From Leptolyngbyaceae cyanobacterium SM1_3_5 (GTDB lineage: Bacteria; Cyanobacteriota; Cyanobacteriia; Elainellales; Elainellaceae), in the NCBI GenBank assembly GCA_012031475.1, contig JAAUTJ010000024.1:1-18077 (forward strand): 18,077 bases of DNA, in the 5' to 3' direction. Position 1 is the stretch's first letter, and each line of letters opens with the position of its first letter. This document shows positions 7,064 through 15,511 of this stretch, in pieces. The translations under genes were made by a program, and so were the position numbers. The notes beneath the pieces are model-generated. The model ran no database searches and was not told the DNA's origin. It saw only the letters and a list, made by a program, of their open reading frames with translations.

Positions 7064-8286
7064 TCACCTGCGCCAGTCAAACCAGCGCTCGATCCATTCG
7101 CGCTGCCAGTTTGGGCGACGATCGCGCTGCCACTGTCGCGCTGATTCGGACAGGATTTCGCCCCAGGTGGCGTGAGGGGCGATCGATTCCAAGTCCTGAA
7201 TTGAAAGATTTTGCTGGAGAGCAAGGGCGATCGGGGCGATCGTTTCGCTGGCATTCGCGCCAAACAGATGCGCTCCCAAAATTTTGCCGTCCGGTTTCAA
7301 GACGAATTTACACAGGCCGATCGGGTCGCCGGAAACGGTAGCGCGATCGATCGATCGGTAAGCCTGTCGTACAATTTCTACCTTTCGCCCATAGTGCCGT
7401 CGCGCCTGTCGTTCGCTGAGTCCAACCTGCGCGAGTTCTGAACGGGTTTGAATCGCCCAGGGAATTTGCCCATAGTTGATGCTGCGGCGCGGCCAAAACA
7501 GGGCATTTTCGATCGCAACCTGCGCTTCCACTTCGGCCAAATTCGGCAGTCCGTAGCCGCCCAAGGCTTCACCGCAAGCGTAGATTCGCGGATTGGAAGT
7601 CTGTAGTCGGGCATTGACGGGAATCAGGTTCGATCGCACTTCAACGCCCGCCGCTTCCAGATTCAGCGCGGCAATCTGCGGCAGTCGATCGAGCGAGAAG
7701 GCTTGACCGCTCGGTGGCTCGGTTTCAATTTGCACCCCTTCCGCTTCCAGATGCGATCGCAGCAATAAAAACAGTTCGGCATCCGTTCCCGCCAAAGGTC
7801 GCGGCAGATGAAGCGTCACCTCGATCGATCGGCTCAAATCTGACTGATTTCTAGGGCGATCGGATTGCTGCCGATTAGCGTGATTTTTTCAGTCGGCAGA
7901 TGACCCGCAGCGATCGCTTCGAGTGAGAGGCGATCGACCGATTCGGAATCCGGCGCAAGTAGATAGGTACGCGATCGAAACCTCCGCCCGTCCACCACAA
8001 CTGAGAGCGGACGCTGAAATTCTGCCTGACCGATGCAGACATCCACGCCCTGCGTTGCCAGGAAGGTCAGCGATCGCTTTTCGGCAAGGCTGGCGGCTCT
8101 CGATCGCGCCACTGCCACATCCGCACCTTGCCGCCAGTGCTGGTAAAACAGTGGCAGAAAATCGGGCGGGGTCGATCGCGCAGGTTCGATCAGGGCGACT
8201 CGCGATCGCAGTTGGGCAGCTTTGAGCGCGGCAAATCGGCCTGCACTGCTGCCGCCCAGAATCACCAGATCGTAGTCAAACGCCAT
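7064..8286 (-). CDS. FAD/NAD(P)-dependent oxidoreductase lacking the redox disulfide, one frameshift
   Basis: A member of the pyridine-nucleotide disulfide oxidoreductase superfamily (lipoamide dehydrogenase and mercuric reductase fold), about 407 residues when joined. The N-terminal LVILGGSSAGRFAALKAAQ is the FAD-binding Rossmann motif. A second nucleotide-binding region begins at ITLIGSNPIALEISQ. RIYACGEALGGYGLPNLAEVEAQVAIENAL is the conserved flavin-contact segment, and the C-terminal FVLKPDGKILGAHLFGANASE matches the dimerisation domain. One base is missing near 7836-7842; restoring it gives SQNLSRSIEVTLHL. The CxxxxC pair expected shortly after the FAD motif is absent, so it cannot do classical disulfide chemistry. 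Its ATG lies within the 3' end of cobD (11-base overlap), so the two are probably co-transcribed. The substrate is unknown. Confidence 0.82.
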
Positions 8287-9342
8287 GCTTCAAGATCGCG
8301 GCTAAGCCGTCAATCAGGCGTTGATTTTCCGGTTCGGTGCGGACGGCGACGCGGAAAAAGCGATCGCCCAGTTCCGCGAAAACTGAGACAGTCGCGAATC
8401 AAAATCCGGTGCTGCTGTAGCAGTTGCCGCTGAAGCTCCACGCTCGATTCGCACTCAACGAGCAGGAAATTTGCCGCGCCCGGAAGCGGGTTGAGGCCAA
8501 GCTGCCGGAAGCCGTCGAATAGCTGCGATCGCGCTACTTTTAGCCAGTCCCAGGTTTTTTGCTGAAATTCTTCATCTTGGAGAATCACTTCGCCCACAGC
8601 GGCAGCCAGCGCGTTCACCGACCAGGGATCGCGCCACTGCTGATAGCGATCGAGCCGATCGGGATGCGCGATCGCATAGCCAAGCCGCAGTCCGGGCAGA
8701 CTGTAGAACTTGGTGAGCGATCGCAAAATCACCAGGTTGGGAAAATCCGCCACGCGATCGATCAGGCTTTCCTGATCGGCGGGCGGCAAAAAGTCCATGA
8801 ACGCTTCGTCAATCACCACCCGATCAAACTGATTGAGCAGGGGCAAAATTTGCGCCACCGTGAACAGTTGACCTGTGGGATTGTGTGGATTGTTGAGCAG
8901 CAGGCCGCCCGTTGCGGTTGGGGGAATGGGGATCGATCGATCTCCTGCCATCGTTTCCCGCAGCGGCATCGGCCAGTCCACAATCTCAGCGGCAAACGCA
9001 TCGAGCGCACGGCCATAGTCGCCAAAGGCCGGAACCAGTCGATGCGTTTGCGGGAGAGTCGCCAGTTCGCGGCAAGTCCAGGTCAGCAGTTCGGCTGCGC
9101 CGTTGCCGGGAAGAATCCAGTCGGGAGAAATCGAATGAAACTGGGCGATCGCTCGCCGCAGTTCAACGTAGCGGGGATCGGGGTAGTGGCGCAGATCGGT
9201 GAGATGCAAGGCGATCGCATCTAGGGCGGAGGCGGGTGGCCCCAGCGGATTGATGCTGGCCGAAAAATCCAGAATCACAGAGGGGGGACACTGGGCAAGC
9301 TTGAGCCGCCCAAGCGAGATTCCCCCCATGCACAGGTCGCAC
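8276..9342 (-). CDS. cobD: Threonine-phosphate decarboxylase, two frameshifts
   Basis: A PLP-dependent class I/II aminotransferase-fold enzyme that decarboxylates L-threonine O-3-phosphate to aminopropanol phosphate, the linker of cobalamin's lower ligand (also called CobC in some genomes). Visible features are ILDFSASINPLGPP, the HYPDP motif, LPGNGAAEL, NNPHNPTGQLF, VIDEAFMDF, the PLP lysine in SLTKFYSLPGLRLGY, and NFLLVE. Two single-base insertions break it. One is near 9298-9301; removing it joins RPVHGGNLAWAAQ to LAQCPPSVILDF, so the true start is probably GTG at 9342, not ATG at 9329. The other is an extra base in AAAA at 8379-8382; removing it gives ELGDRFFRVAVRTEPENQ and a stop at 8276. 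Corrected length is 354 residues, normal for the family. Confidence 0.9.
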
Positions 9343-9364
9343 GGAAGGTAGAGGCAATCGCAAC

Positions 9365-9643
9365 TTAGCTTGATGAAACTTTTTCTTTGAACAGTTTGCC
9401 AGCGGAGAAGGCAGGCACGATCGTTTCGGGAATTTCCATCGGCTCCCCGGTTTTGGGGTTGCGGCCTTCGCGAGCTTTGCGCTTGCGCGGCTCAAACGAC
9501 CCGAACCCAACCAGCGTCACTTTTTCTTCAGCAGAAACGGCTTCCATGATCGCTTCCAAAGCGGCAGTCAGCACGGCATCCGCTTGTTTTTTCGTGACGT
9601 TTGCTTTTTCAGCAACCTTATCGACCAAATCACCTTTGTTCAT
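9365..9643 (-). CDS. hup: HU-family DNA-binding protein
   Basis: A complete 92-residue histone-like protein that binds and bends DNA as a dimer in the nucleoid. It begins MNKGDLVDKVAEKANVTKKQ and has the helical dimer core (AVLTAALEAIMEAV). The strand LVGFGSFEPRKRKAREGRNPKTGE leads to the DNA-embracing arm, whose tip contains the proline of EIPET; the end is PAFSAGKLFKEKV. These are the canonical HU signatures. AGGAG at 9650-9654 lies seven bases upstream of the ATG and fixes the start. It sits just upstream of cobD on the same strand with a 22-base gap to the GTG, so some readthrough into cobD is possible, though HU is normally expressed far more highly. Confidence 0.96.
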   Translation of the reverse strand: MNKGDLVDKVAEKANVTKKQADAVLTAALEAIMEAVSAEEKVTLVGFGSFEPRKRKAREGRNPKTGEPMEIPETIVPAFSAGKLFKEKVSSS

Positions 9644-9909
9644 AACACGCTCCTGAGCGTAGGGGATGAATTGAATGAGTCTAACCTAAATCTCTTAACG
9701 AGATCGATCGCAATTTATTCGGGCGGAAATCTTCAAACTAGATCGCTGAAACTCCCACTGCCTCGAATTTTCAATGCTCTATTCTAAAGGCAAGTTAGCA
9801 GATATGGAACACCAAAATCTTGAATTAATAATCTGTAAAGAAGTTTTTGAAGTATTTTTTTGAGTTTTGGGCGCGATCGCTCGCAAAAATCCGTACTTCT
9901 ACCTAAAAA
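9644..9909. other. AT-rich non-coding region upstream of the HU gene
   Basis: No supportable gene on either strand. It holds the HU ribosome-binding site (9650-9654) and presumably the HU promoter; I cannot pick a convincing -35/-10 pair. A TAGAAT on the minus strand near 9780-9785 is one weak -10 candidate. The plus-strand frames here are low in coding character. Confidence 0.5.
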
Positions 9910-10171
9910 TCAGGTCGTTGGCGTGAAAATCCGCAGTTTTCGTCCAAAGGTTGGCGTGGTCGCTGAAAAAACGACATTGCTGCCAAACAAAACGAAATCA
10001 CTCGGATCGGAACTCGGCATACCCGGATTGATATCGCTGACATTTTTTTGGCTGGGCGTTAGGCTGAGCAGTAGCCGGATCAAAGCGGTAAAGTTCTGTC
10101 CCAAACGTTGGCGAGGTTCCCGCAAAACAAAGGACATCGTTGATGTTGGTGAAACTGGTGGGATTGAGTGA
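9910..10171 (-). pseudogene. Remnant of a secreted ELWxxDGT-like repeat protein
   Basis: Two minus-strand frames together encode about 1.7 copies of a roughly 52-residue repeat. The first reads SFTNINDVLCFAGTSPTFGTELYRFDPAT. After a frame change it continues NVSDINPGMPSSDPSDF, VLFGSNVVFSATTPTFG, then RKLRIFTPTT and a stop. This is the alternating pattern of cyanobacterial ELW-x-x-D repeat proteins (a VNG-LYF-A strand, G-ELYR-DPAT, DINPGS). At DNA level CCAAAGGTTGGCG (9944) and CCAAACGTTGGCG (10101) are the same repeat position 157 bases apart. There is no start, signal peptide or repeat array, so it is a fragment of a once larger gene, now wedged between pilQ and the HU gene. Family assignment comes from pattern memory. 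Confidence 0.5.
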
Positions 10172-10194
10172 GTTACCTGTTGAGTGAGTTACCT
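10164..10194. repeat. Direct repeat across the pilQ stop codon
   Basis: TTGAGTGAGTTACCT occurs at 10164-10178 and again at 10180-10194, one base apart. The second copy includes the complement of the pilQ stop (10189-10191). It marks the junction between pilQ and the repeat-protein remnant. Confidence 0.7.
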
Positions 10195-12732
10195 CTGGTG
10201 CTGAGGCTGGCGGCAATTTCTGTCCCCTCGATCGCCGCCGAGTGATTCATCAAGCGAGGGGGAGTGCCCAGCGAATTCCAGATGCATCCCCCGATCGATC
10301 CGCTTAGCGGGTTGTGCCGTCGAGTCGAGAATCTGTTGCGTTTCGCGTCCGGGCGTGTAGCTGTAGCCAAACACGGCGCGATCGCTGTCGTCGAGAATCT
10401 GCGGCGTCAGCAGCACGATCACTTCGTTGCGCTGATTCTCGCGATTGGTGCTTCTGAAGAGCGCTCCTAGCAGCGGAATATCGCCCAAAATTGGAACTTT
10501 GGTCACCGTTGTTTGATCGCGCTCCTGAATGATGCCGGAGAGAATCAGGGTTTGGCCGTCGCGAATTCGCAGCCGCCCGGAATCCAAGATTCGTTGTGAA
10601 AGCAAGTTAATTTCAGTGTCCAGAAAAATGCGAGTGTCTGCGATCGCAGACACTTCTGGCCTGAGCGACAAGGTGACAAACCCGTTGTCGTCAATGCGTT
10701 CAACCAGCACATCCAAAATCACCCCAGCATCGGCAAGCTCAAGCTCAGTAGTCGCTCGGCCTGTCTCGTCATCAAACTCAGTGGTAATGTTGATCGGCAC
10801 TTGCTGAGTAAGCTGTACCCGCGCCCGCTGGCCTTCCTGCACCACGACCGTCGGGTCGGTGAGAATTTTGGCGTTGCCGCTGATGATTTGCGCCTGCAAG
10901 CTCGCCAAAAAGCGCGTCGGAAATCGAAACAGGCTGGGCAGCGCTGATGTAATTTCCGAAGCTGTACCTGGCGATACCGTAATTCTGCCAGTCTCCGGAT
11001 CGCGGGTGCGGACGGTCGGAGTGCCCAGATCAAATTCAGTAATGCCCGGATTGAGCGGGTCGCCATCCTCACCAAATGGCTGGATGGGCCGCAAGAAAGT
11101 GGCGTCAGTAGGAGTGAAGTTGCCGTTTTCATCAATGAATCCACCGCCACCCCCCGGAATATTCAGCCGCTGCTCAGGATCAAGGAAAGGCTCACCTGTA
11201 AACGGGTTTGTAATCACAGGGGGGCTGAGCGGGCTTCCAGCAATTTCGTTTTGGTTGGGCGGTCGAGTGCCGCCAAAGTTGAAGCTGGCCGCACCGCCAT
11301 CGCTGGTGAAAAAGCTGTCGCCCACACCAAACGAAAAGCTAGTGCCAAAATCTTCGGTTGCCAGCAGGTTGACATCGACAATGCGGACGTTGACGGCGAC
11401 CTGCCGCTGGCGCAAATCAAGCTGCGCCAAAATTTCCGAGGCAATCTCGACCCGACGCGGTGAGCCGATCAAGGTGATTGTGTTGAGGCGGGTATCAGTC
11501 GTGACCGACAAGCCTTGCAGCAAAAGAGGGCCATTGCCCGGTTGCGCTCGCAAAGCAAGAATTTCCGGCGTTCGCACTTCGACAGTTCGGGCGGCGGCTC
11601 CTTCCCCAAAGCTTTGAATCTCGACGCGGGTAAAGGGAATTTGCGTTTCGGCTCCCTGTGCGGTCAAGATATTGGCGGCATCGTTAACGCTGACCTGGTT
11701 GAGGCGCAAGCTGCGGGCAATCACGTTGCGGGCGGCATCCGGCAGGCGCGGTCCTACAAAGATCGTGCGGCCTTGGCGATTCGCTTCCAATCCGCTAATT
11801 CGCAGCACATAGTTAAATACGTTCTGCACAGGTTCGTTCTCGATGTCGAGCGAGATGCGCGTCTCGCCGCCTGGTCCGGCTTCGCCCGTCACCGGATCGA
11901 CATCACCCGCTGCACCCTCTTGGCCGACAGTGGGGCTGATGTAGGCCACGTTCAAGCCAGCCGCACGAGCCAGCAGCGAGAGGACATCGCGAACTGGAGC
12001 ATCGCGCAGCACCAAGCGCGGCACCAATTCACCCGTGCCCAGATCGATCGATTCGGAAGTCGCATCCACGTTGGAAACGGCAATATCGCCCAGCGGCGGT
12101 GCGATCGCTCGCGACTGAAGCGGCGGCGCGATTGCACCAGTGCTGAGCGGAGCCGGAATCGGAACGCCATCAATGCTGATGCCAGGATTGGGCACGAGAA
12201 CATCCGGGGCGGGAACTTGGGGCGGAATTGCCGGAGCCGGGGCGGGAGCCGGGGCTTGGGCGATCGTCGCTTCAGGCAGAGCAGCAGGCGCGGGCGGTCC
12301 CACCGGAGGCACAGCCGCAGCAGGCGCAGCCCCGGAACTGGGTAGGAAGCTGAGCATCACGCCCGCATCCGACTGGCCGATTTGTCCAACCGGAGCGCCC
12401 GCTTCACCGTTCACCGTGATCCGCACACTGTTTTCGTCAAGCTGGTTGACGACGACCGAACTGATGCCGGGAGCCGGATTGTTTTGCAAAAAGCCGTTGC
12501 CTTCTGGCAGGCGTAGCTGCGTATTCACCACATCGGCAATCAGGGCATTGCCGCGACTGACGGTGAAAACTTGGGGGCGATCGCCATCTTGCGTTTGCAG
12601 CACCAAGTTGACGCCGCCATTGGCGGGGTTAAGCTGCACTCCTGTAACCTGCGTGGCTTGTGCCCAAGCGGGCTGCGCGGCCAACAGCGCGATCGCACTG
12701 CCTACCATGCTTTGAAGTCTGAGTCGTTTCAC
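10189..12732 (-). CDS. pilQ: Type IV pilus secretin PilQ
   Basis: The outer-membrane secretin through which the type IV pilus fibre passes; 847 residues, intact frame. A signal peptide ends at about PAWA (residue 24). An AMIN domain (about 27-130, VTGVQLNPANGGVNLVL) is followed by a long Pro/Ala-rich linker (about 135-215), an STN-type domain (VLRDAPVRDVLSLLARAAGLNVAYI), secretin N-domains, and the C-terminal secretin barrel with VPILGDIPLLGALFRST and NEVIVLLTPQILDD. Start is GTG at 12732 with a perfect AGGAGG at 12741-12746. It is the last gene of pilMNOQ, 47 bases after pilO. The final ~45 residues after YSYTPGRETQQIL are basic and unlike usual PilQ ends, and the stop lies inside a short direct repeat. 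The native C-terminus may therefore be altered. Confidence 0.95.
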   Translation of the reverse strand: MKRLRLQSMVGSAIALLAAQPAWAQATQVTGVQLNPANGGVNLVLQTQDGDRPQVFTVSRGNALIADVVNTQLRLPEGNGFLQNNPAPGISSVVVNQLDENSVRITVNGEAGAPVGQIGQSDAGVMLSFLPSSGAAPAAAVPPVGPPAPAALPEATIAQAPAPAPAPAIPPQVPAPDVLVPNPGISIDGVPIPAPLSTGAIAPPLQSRAIAPPLGDIAVSNVDATSESIDLGTGELVPRLVLRDAPVRDVLSLLARAAGLNVAYISPTVGQEGAAGDVDPVTGEAGPGGETRISLDIENEPVQNVFNYVLRISGLEANRQGRTIFVGPRLPDAARNVIARSLRLNQVSVNDAANILTAQGAETQIPFTRVEIQSFGEGAAARTVEVRTPEILALRAQPGNGPLLLQGLSVTTDTRLNTITLIGSPRRVEIASEILAQLDLRQRQVAVNVRIVDVNLLATEDFGTSFSFGVGDSFFTSDGGAASFNFGGTRPPNQNEIAGSPLSPPVITNPFTGEPFLDPEQRLNIPGGGGGFIDENGNFTPTDATFLRPIQPFGEDGDPLNPGITEFDLGTPTVRTRDPETGRITVSPGTASEITSALPSLFRFPTRFLASLQAQIISGNAKILTDPTVVVQEGQRARVQLTQQVPINITTEFDDETGRATTELELADAGVILDVLVERIDDNGFVTLSLRPEVSAIADTRIFLDTEINLLSQRILDSGRLRIRDGQTLILSGIIQERDQTTVTKVPILGDIPLLGALFRSTNRENQRNEVIVLLTPQILDDSDRAVFGYSYTPGRETQQILDSTAQPAKRIDRGMHLEFAGHSPSLDESLGGDRGDRNCRQPQHQR

Positions 12733-12740
12733 AGTTCACT

Positions 12741-12746
12741 CCTCCT
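12741..12746 (-). promoter_or_regulatory. Strong Shine-Dalgarno site (AGGAGG) of pilQ
   Basis: A full AGGAGG sits eight bases before the GTG start of pilQ. It supports GTG at 12732 as the real start and suggests high translation of the secretin relative to the overlapping upstream genes. Confidence 0.7.
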
Positions 12747-12779
12747 TATCTATTAACCAGGCGATGAATTGAAAGTGGC

Positions 12780-13556
12780 CTAGGGCGCGGGAGCCGCCGT
12801 GCCATCAGCGGGGGCGGGCGCGGCGGCGGGGGTTGGGTCAGTTGGCACCAAACCGATCAGTTGAAACGCAGTAGTGATTCTGGTTTCGGGCTGTCCGGTT
12901 GGGGTCAGGCGGCCTTGCGAATTGAGCCGAATCGCCTGCGTTGCCTCATCAAGCTGCGAGTTAAAGTTCCGCACCACCAGCAGCGGTTGCAGCCGTTCGA
13001 TGTTGCGAATAATTGATTCGGTCTGCGCGTAGCTGCCTTTCATCTCCACGTCGTAGATGCGAGCGTTGATGCGGTTGTTCATCTCTGGGCCCAGCGAGCC
13101 ATCGGTGATGACGCCCGACTCTTCCGTATTCAAATCAAACTGAGACAGCGTAGCGCGGCGATCGGGGTCTTGAATCCCCGCATTCACCGCTTGCACCCGT
13201 GCATTGATATCGAGCAAGAGCGTATCGAGGCTTTCTTGGTTGGCAAACAGCGTCCGCACGTCGGCGTTTAGCTGCTGTTCGCGCTGCAAGTTGGCTTGCG
13301 CTTCGTTGAGGCGGCGTTCAATTTCGGCGCGATCGACCAGTTGCGATCGCTTGTTGTCCGCTTCTTGCTGAAGCGCTTGATTCTCTTGCCAAGCAGGTTG
13401 CACCAACTGGGTCAGCAGAAACGCCGCCAGCCCAAAGCCTGCCAGTGCCGCCAAAACGCCGATCACCGGAGGCGTCATCCGAACGCCAAAGACGACCGGA
13501 ACGTTTGGCTGCTCCAATGTGCCATCACCAGGGGGAATGTAGTCGCCTGCCGTCAT
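12780..13556 (-). CDS. pilO: Type IV pilus assembly protein PilO
   Basis: An inner-membrane alignment protein, 258 residues. After a short cytoplasmic N-terminus there is one membrane helix (about residues 32-52, VIGVLAALAGFGLAAFLLTQLV). A periplasmic coiled coil follows (ENQALQQEADNKRSQLVDRAEIERRLNEAQANL), then the ferredoxin-like PilO core (RIYDVEMKGSYAQTESIIRNIERLQPLLVVRN). It ends in a Pro/Ala-rich tail (PTDPTPAAAPAPADG). PilO pairs with PilN and links PilM to the secretin. Its ATG overlaps the pilN stop (ATGA), showing translational coupling. There is no separate pilP gene after it, as is usual in cyanobacteria, where the PilO tail or other proteins may take that role (inference). Confidence 0.93.
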   Translation of the reverse strand: MTAGDYIPPGDGTLEQPNVPVVFGVRMTPPVIGVLAALAGFGLAAFLLTQLVQPAWQENQALQQEADNKRSQLVDRAEIERRLNEAQANLQREQQLNADVRTLFANQESLDTLLLDINARVQAVNAGIQDPDRRATLSQFDLNTEESGVITDGSLGPEMNNRINARIYDVEMKGSYAQTESIIRNIERLQPLLVVRNFNSQLDEATQAIRLNSQGRLTPTGQPETRITTAFQLIGLVPTDPTPAAAPAPADGTAAPAP

Positions 13557-14379
13557 GGGGTCAATACTCCTTTGTTTCGCAAAGCTTCGATCCGAGCCGC
13601 CAGCCCAACCGCCAAGTTGCGTTCAAGATCTTGCAGCAGTTCTGAAGCCGGAAGGTCAGTCAGCGTACTTTCAATTCGATACTGCACCACCTGCGGCAGC
13701 GTCACCTCAACCCGACTCGCGTTATTCTCCTCGGCAAATTCAATTTGCGTCGGATTGTCGATCAGCGTGGCCGACACCAAGCGCGTGTTTTCCGCTTGCA
13801 AAAACGGCGATCGCTGCAAGGTCAGCAAAAAGTCGTTCACGTCGGAAAACGATCGCGCCTGACCGACAACGGCGATCGCGGAGGGCGGCGGTTCAGAAAC
13901 GACCGGAGCAACCGGAGCCGAGCCGTCGGCAGGCGTTGGACTCGCTTCGGGAGTCGGAGCCGGAGCAGGCGCGTCTTCTTGCGTTTGTTCGACTGCGAAA
14001 TCTGAACGCCTGCGGGCACTCGGTCTTGCACATCTTGCAGAATGGCCGACCAGGGCTTGATGCGATCGAACACGGTTGCCAAGGCTTGCGAGTCAGTTTG
14101 CAGGGCGGTCACCTGCGCGGTAATTGCGTCCACATCCGACTGCAACGCCTGCACGGTGGCAAGTTGCGTATCCAGTTCGGCAATTTCCGCTTGCAGTTCG
14201 CTGTTGCGGAAGTTCAAAAACGCCCAGGCTCCCAGCACGAGGGCGAGCGGAAACACGCCCGCCGCCAAGCCAATGTAGACCGGGCGCTGACTTTGGCGCA
14301 CCTGCTGAGTTGGCACATAGCTTGACTCGACGGGGCGATCGGTGCGGTCTTTAAGGAAATTAATGTCCAGGCTATACAT
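13553..14379 (-). CDS. pilN: Type IV pilus assembly protein PilN, one frameshift
   Basis: The partner of PilO and PilM in the inner-membrane platform. The start at 14379 (MYSLDINFLKDR) carries the INFL-type motif near the N-terminus that binds PilM in known systems. A membrane helix (PVYIGLAAGVFPLALVLGAWAFL) is followed by a coiled coil (LQAEIAELDTQLATVQALQSD) and the PilN core. One base is missing near 13991-13993. Restoring it continues VQISQ into EQTQEDAPAPAPTPEASPTP, then a Pro/Ala linker, then VGQARSFSDVNDFLLTLQRSPFLQ and LPQVVQYRIESTL to the stop. Corrected length is 275 residues. A different frame over the break encodes an Arg-rich run, which is an artefact. It starts 19 bases after the pilM stop and overlaps pilO by ATGA. 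Confidence 0.9.
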
Positions 14380-14398
14380 AACGATTTTCTCTTGGGAA

Positions 14399-15511
14399 CT
14401 ACCATGCCTCTCGCAAACCGAGTCCCAGCACAACGGCGAGACTTGGCCGCTGCGTGGACGCAATTTCCTGGTCCGTTTCTAGCGAAATTGCCGCAACCGG
14501 ATCGACCTGGCTAGCAGGCAAACTGAGCCGCTGCGAGAAAAATTCATCCAACTGTCCGATCGATGCACCAGGTCCGGCCAGCAACAACTGCGCCACTTCC
14601 AGGTTTTCGCCCTGATTGAGGTAGAAATCGATCGATCGGCGCAGTTCGTCGGCCAGTTCGCCCAAGATTCGCAGCATTGCCGCCGTACCCGGATTCGTGC
14701 CGCCCATTTTGGGAACGCCCACGCTGTCCATCGGCGTAATCGGAACGGTCATGCCTTGCAGCAAATCGGTGTTGCGCGAAGGCGGTAGGTTCATCGCTCG
14801 GCTGAGGGCGCTTTGAATTTGGTAGGTTCCGATCGGCACGGTGCGCGAAAACTGGGGAACGCCGTCCACGACGATCGAAATTTCGGTATTTTCAAATTCG
14901 ATATCGACGATCGCGGCGGCTTCTTGCGGCGTGAACTGGCGCAACTGCTCGCGAATCGTGCGAATTAAAGCAAAGCTGCTAATTTCCAGAATGTTGATAT
15001 TAATGCCTGCTTGCTGGAAGGTGCTGATGTAGGAATCGGTGACTTCTTTGCGCGTGGCAACCAGCAACACCTGCACTTTCTCAATGCCGTCATCATCGAC
15101 AAAAAAGCCGAGTTTTTGATAGTCCACGTCGGCTTCTTCACGCGGAAACGGCAAATACAAACCCGCCTCTTGGTTCAGCACCATTTCGCGCAGTTCGCGA
15201 TCGTCCAGTTCAGCCGGAACCGGAATAATTCGCGTCACCGTATCGCGCCCGCCCGGAATGGCCGTTGCCGCCTGCTTGATTTTGAGTTTGCTCGCCGCCA
15301 AAGTGGACTGCAAAATGTCGGCCATCGTTGCCGAGTCGAGAATTTGCCCTTCTTGAAACACGCCTTCGGGCACTTCGGCTGAAGCCAGCGTCACAAGCTG
15401 GAAGCCTTGGCCTTTGCGCTTCAGTCGGGCGATATTGACTCGCTCAGGCGTGAGTTCAATCCCGACACCTTTGGCTTGATTGGGAATCAGACCTTTGAAT
15501 CTGCTAAACAC
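14399..15511 (-). CDS. pilM: Type IV pilus assembly ATPase-fold protein PilM
   Basis: An actin-like cytoplasmic protein that binds the PilN N-terminus and anchors the pilus machine; 370 residues, intact frame. It begins GVGIELTPERVNIARLKRKG, typical of PilM. Next come the FtsA/actin-like segments AATAIPGGRDTVTRIIPVPAELDDREL, VLLVATRKEVTDSYISTFQQAG and AAAIVDIEFENTEISIVVDG. Near the C-terminus lies the nucleotide-loop LLLAGPGASIGQLDEFF, and the protein ends in RPSLAVVLGLGLREAW, the usual family ending. The start is GTG at 15511; there is no strong Shine-Dalgarno, and no earlier in-frame start fits. It is the first gene of pilMNOQ, so the operon promoter should lie in the region after 15512. 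Confidence 0.95.
   Translation of the reverse strand: MFSRFKGLIPNQAKGVGIELTPERVNIARLKRKGQGFQLVTLASAEVPEGVFQEGQILDSATMADILQSTLAASKLKIKQAATAIPGGRDTVTRIIPVPAELDDRELREMVLNQEAGLYLPFPREEADVDYQKLGFFVDDDGIEKVQVLLVATRKEVTDSYISTFQQAGININILEISSFALIRTIREQLRQFTPQEAAAIVDIEFENTEISIVVDGVPQFSRTVPIGTYQIQSALSRAMNLPPSRNTDLLQGMTVPITPMDSVGVPKMGGTNPGTAAMLRILGELADELRRSIDFYLNQGENLEVAQLLLAGPGASIGQLDEFFSQRLSLPASQVDPVAAISLETDQEIASTQRPSLAVVLGLGLREAW

Noticed and set aside
8559..9224. A 221-codon plus-strand frame
   Set aside because: Antisense to cobD, whose PLP motifs are unmistakable on the other strand.
10859..11617. A 252-codon plus-strand frame
   Set aside because: Lies wholly antisense to the secretin-coding part of pilQ and has no family features.
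11515..12345. A 276-codon plus-strand frame rich in Arg, Ser and His
   Set aside because: Antisense shadow of the pilQ linker and N-domains; composition reflects GC-rich repeats.
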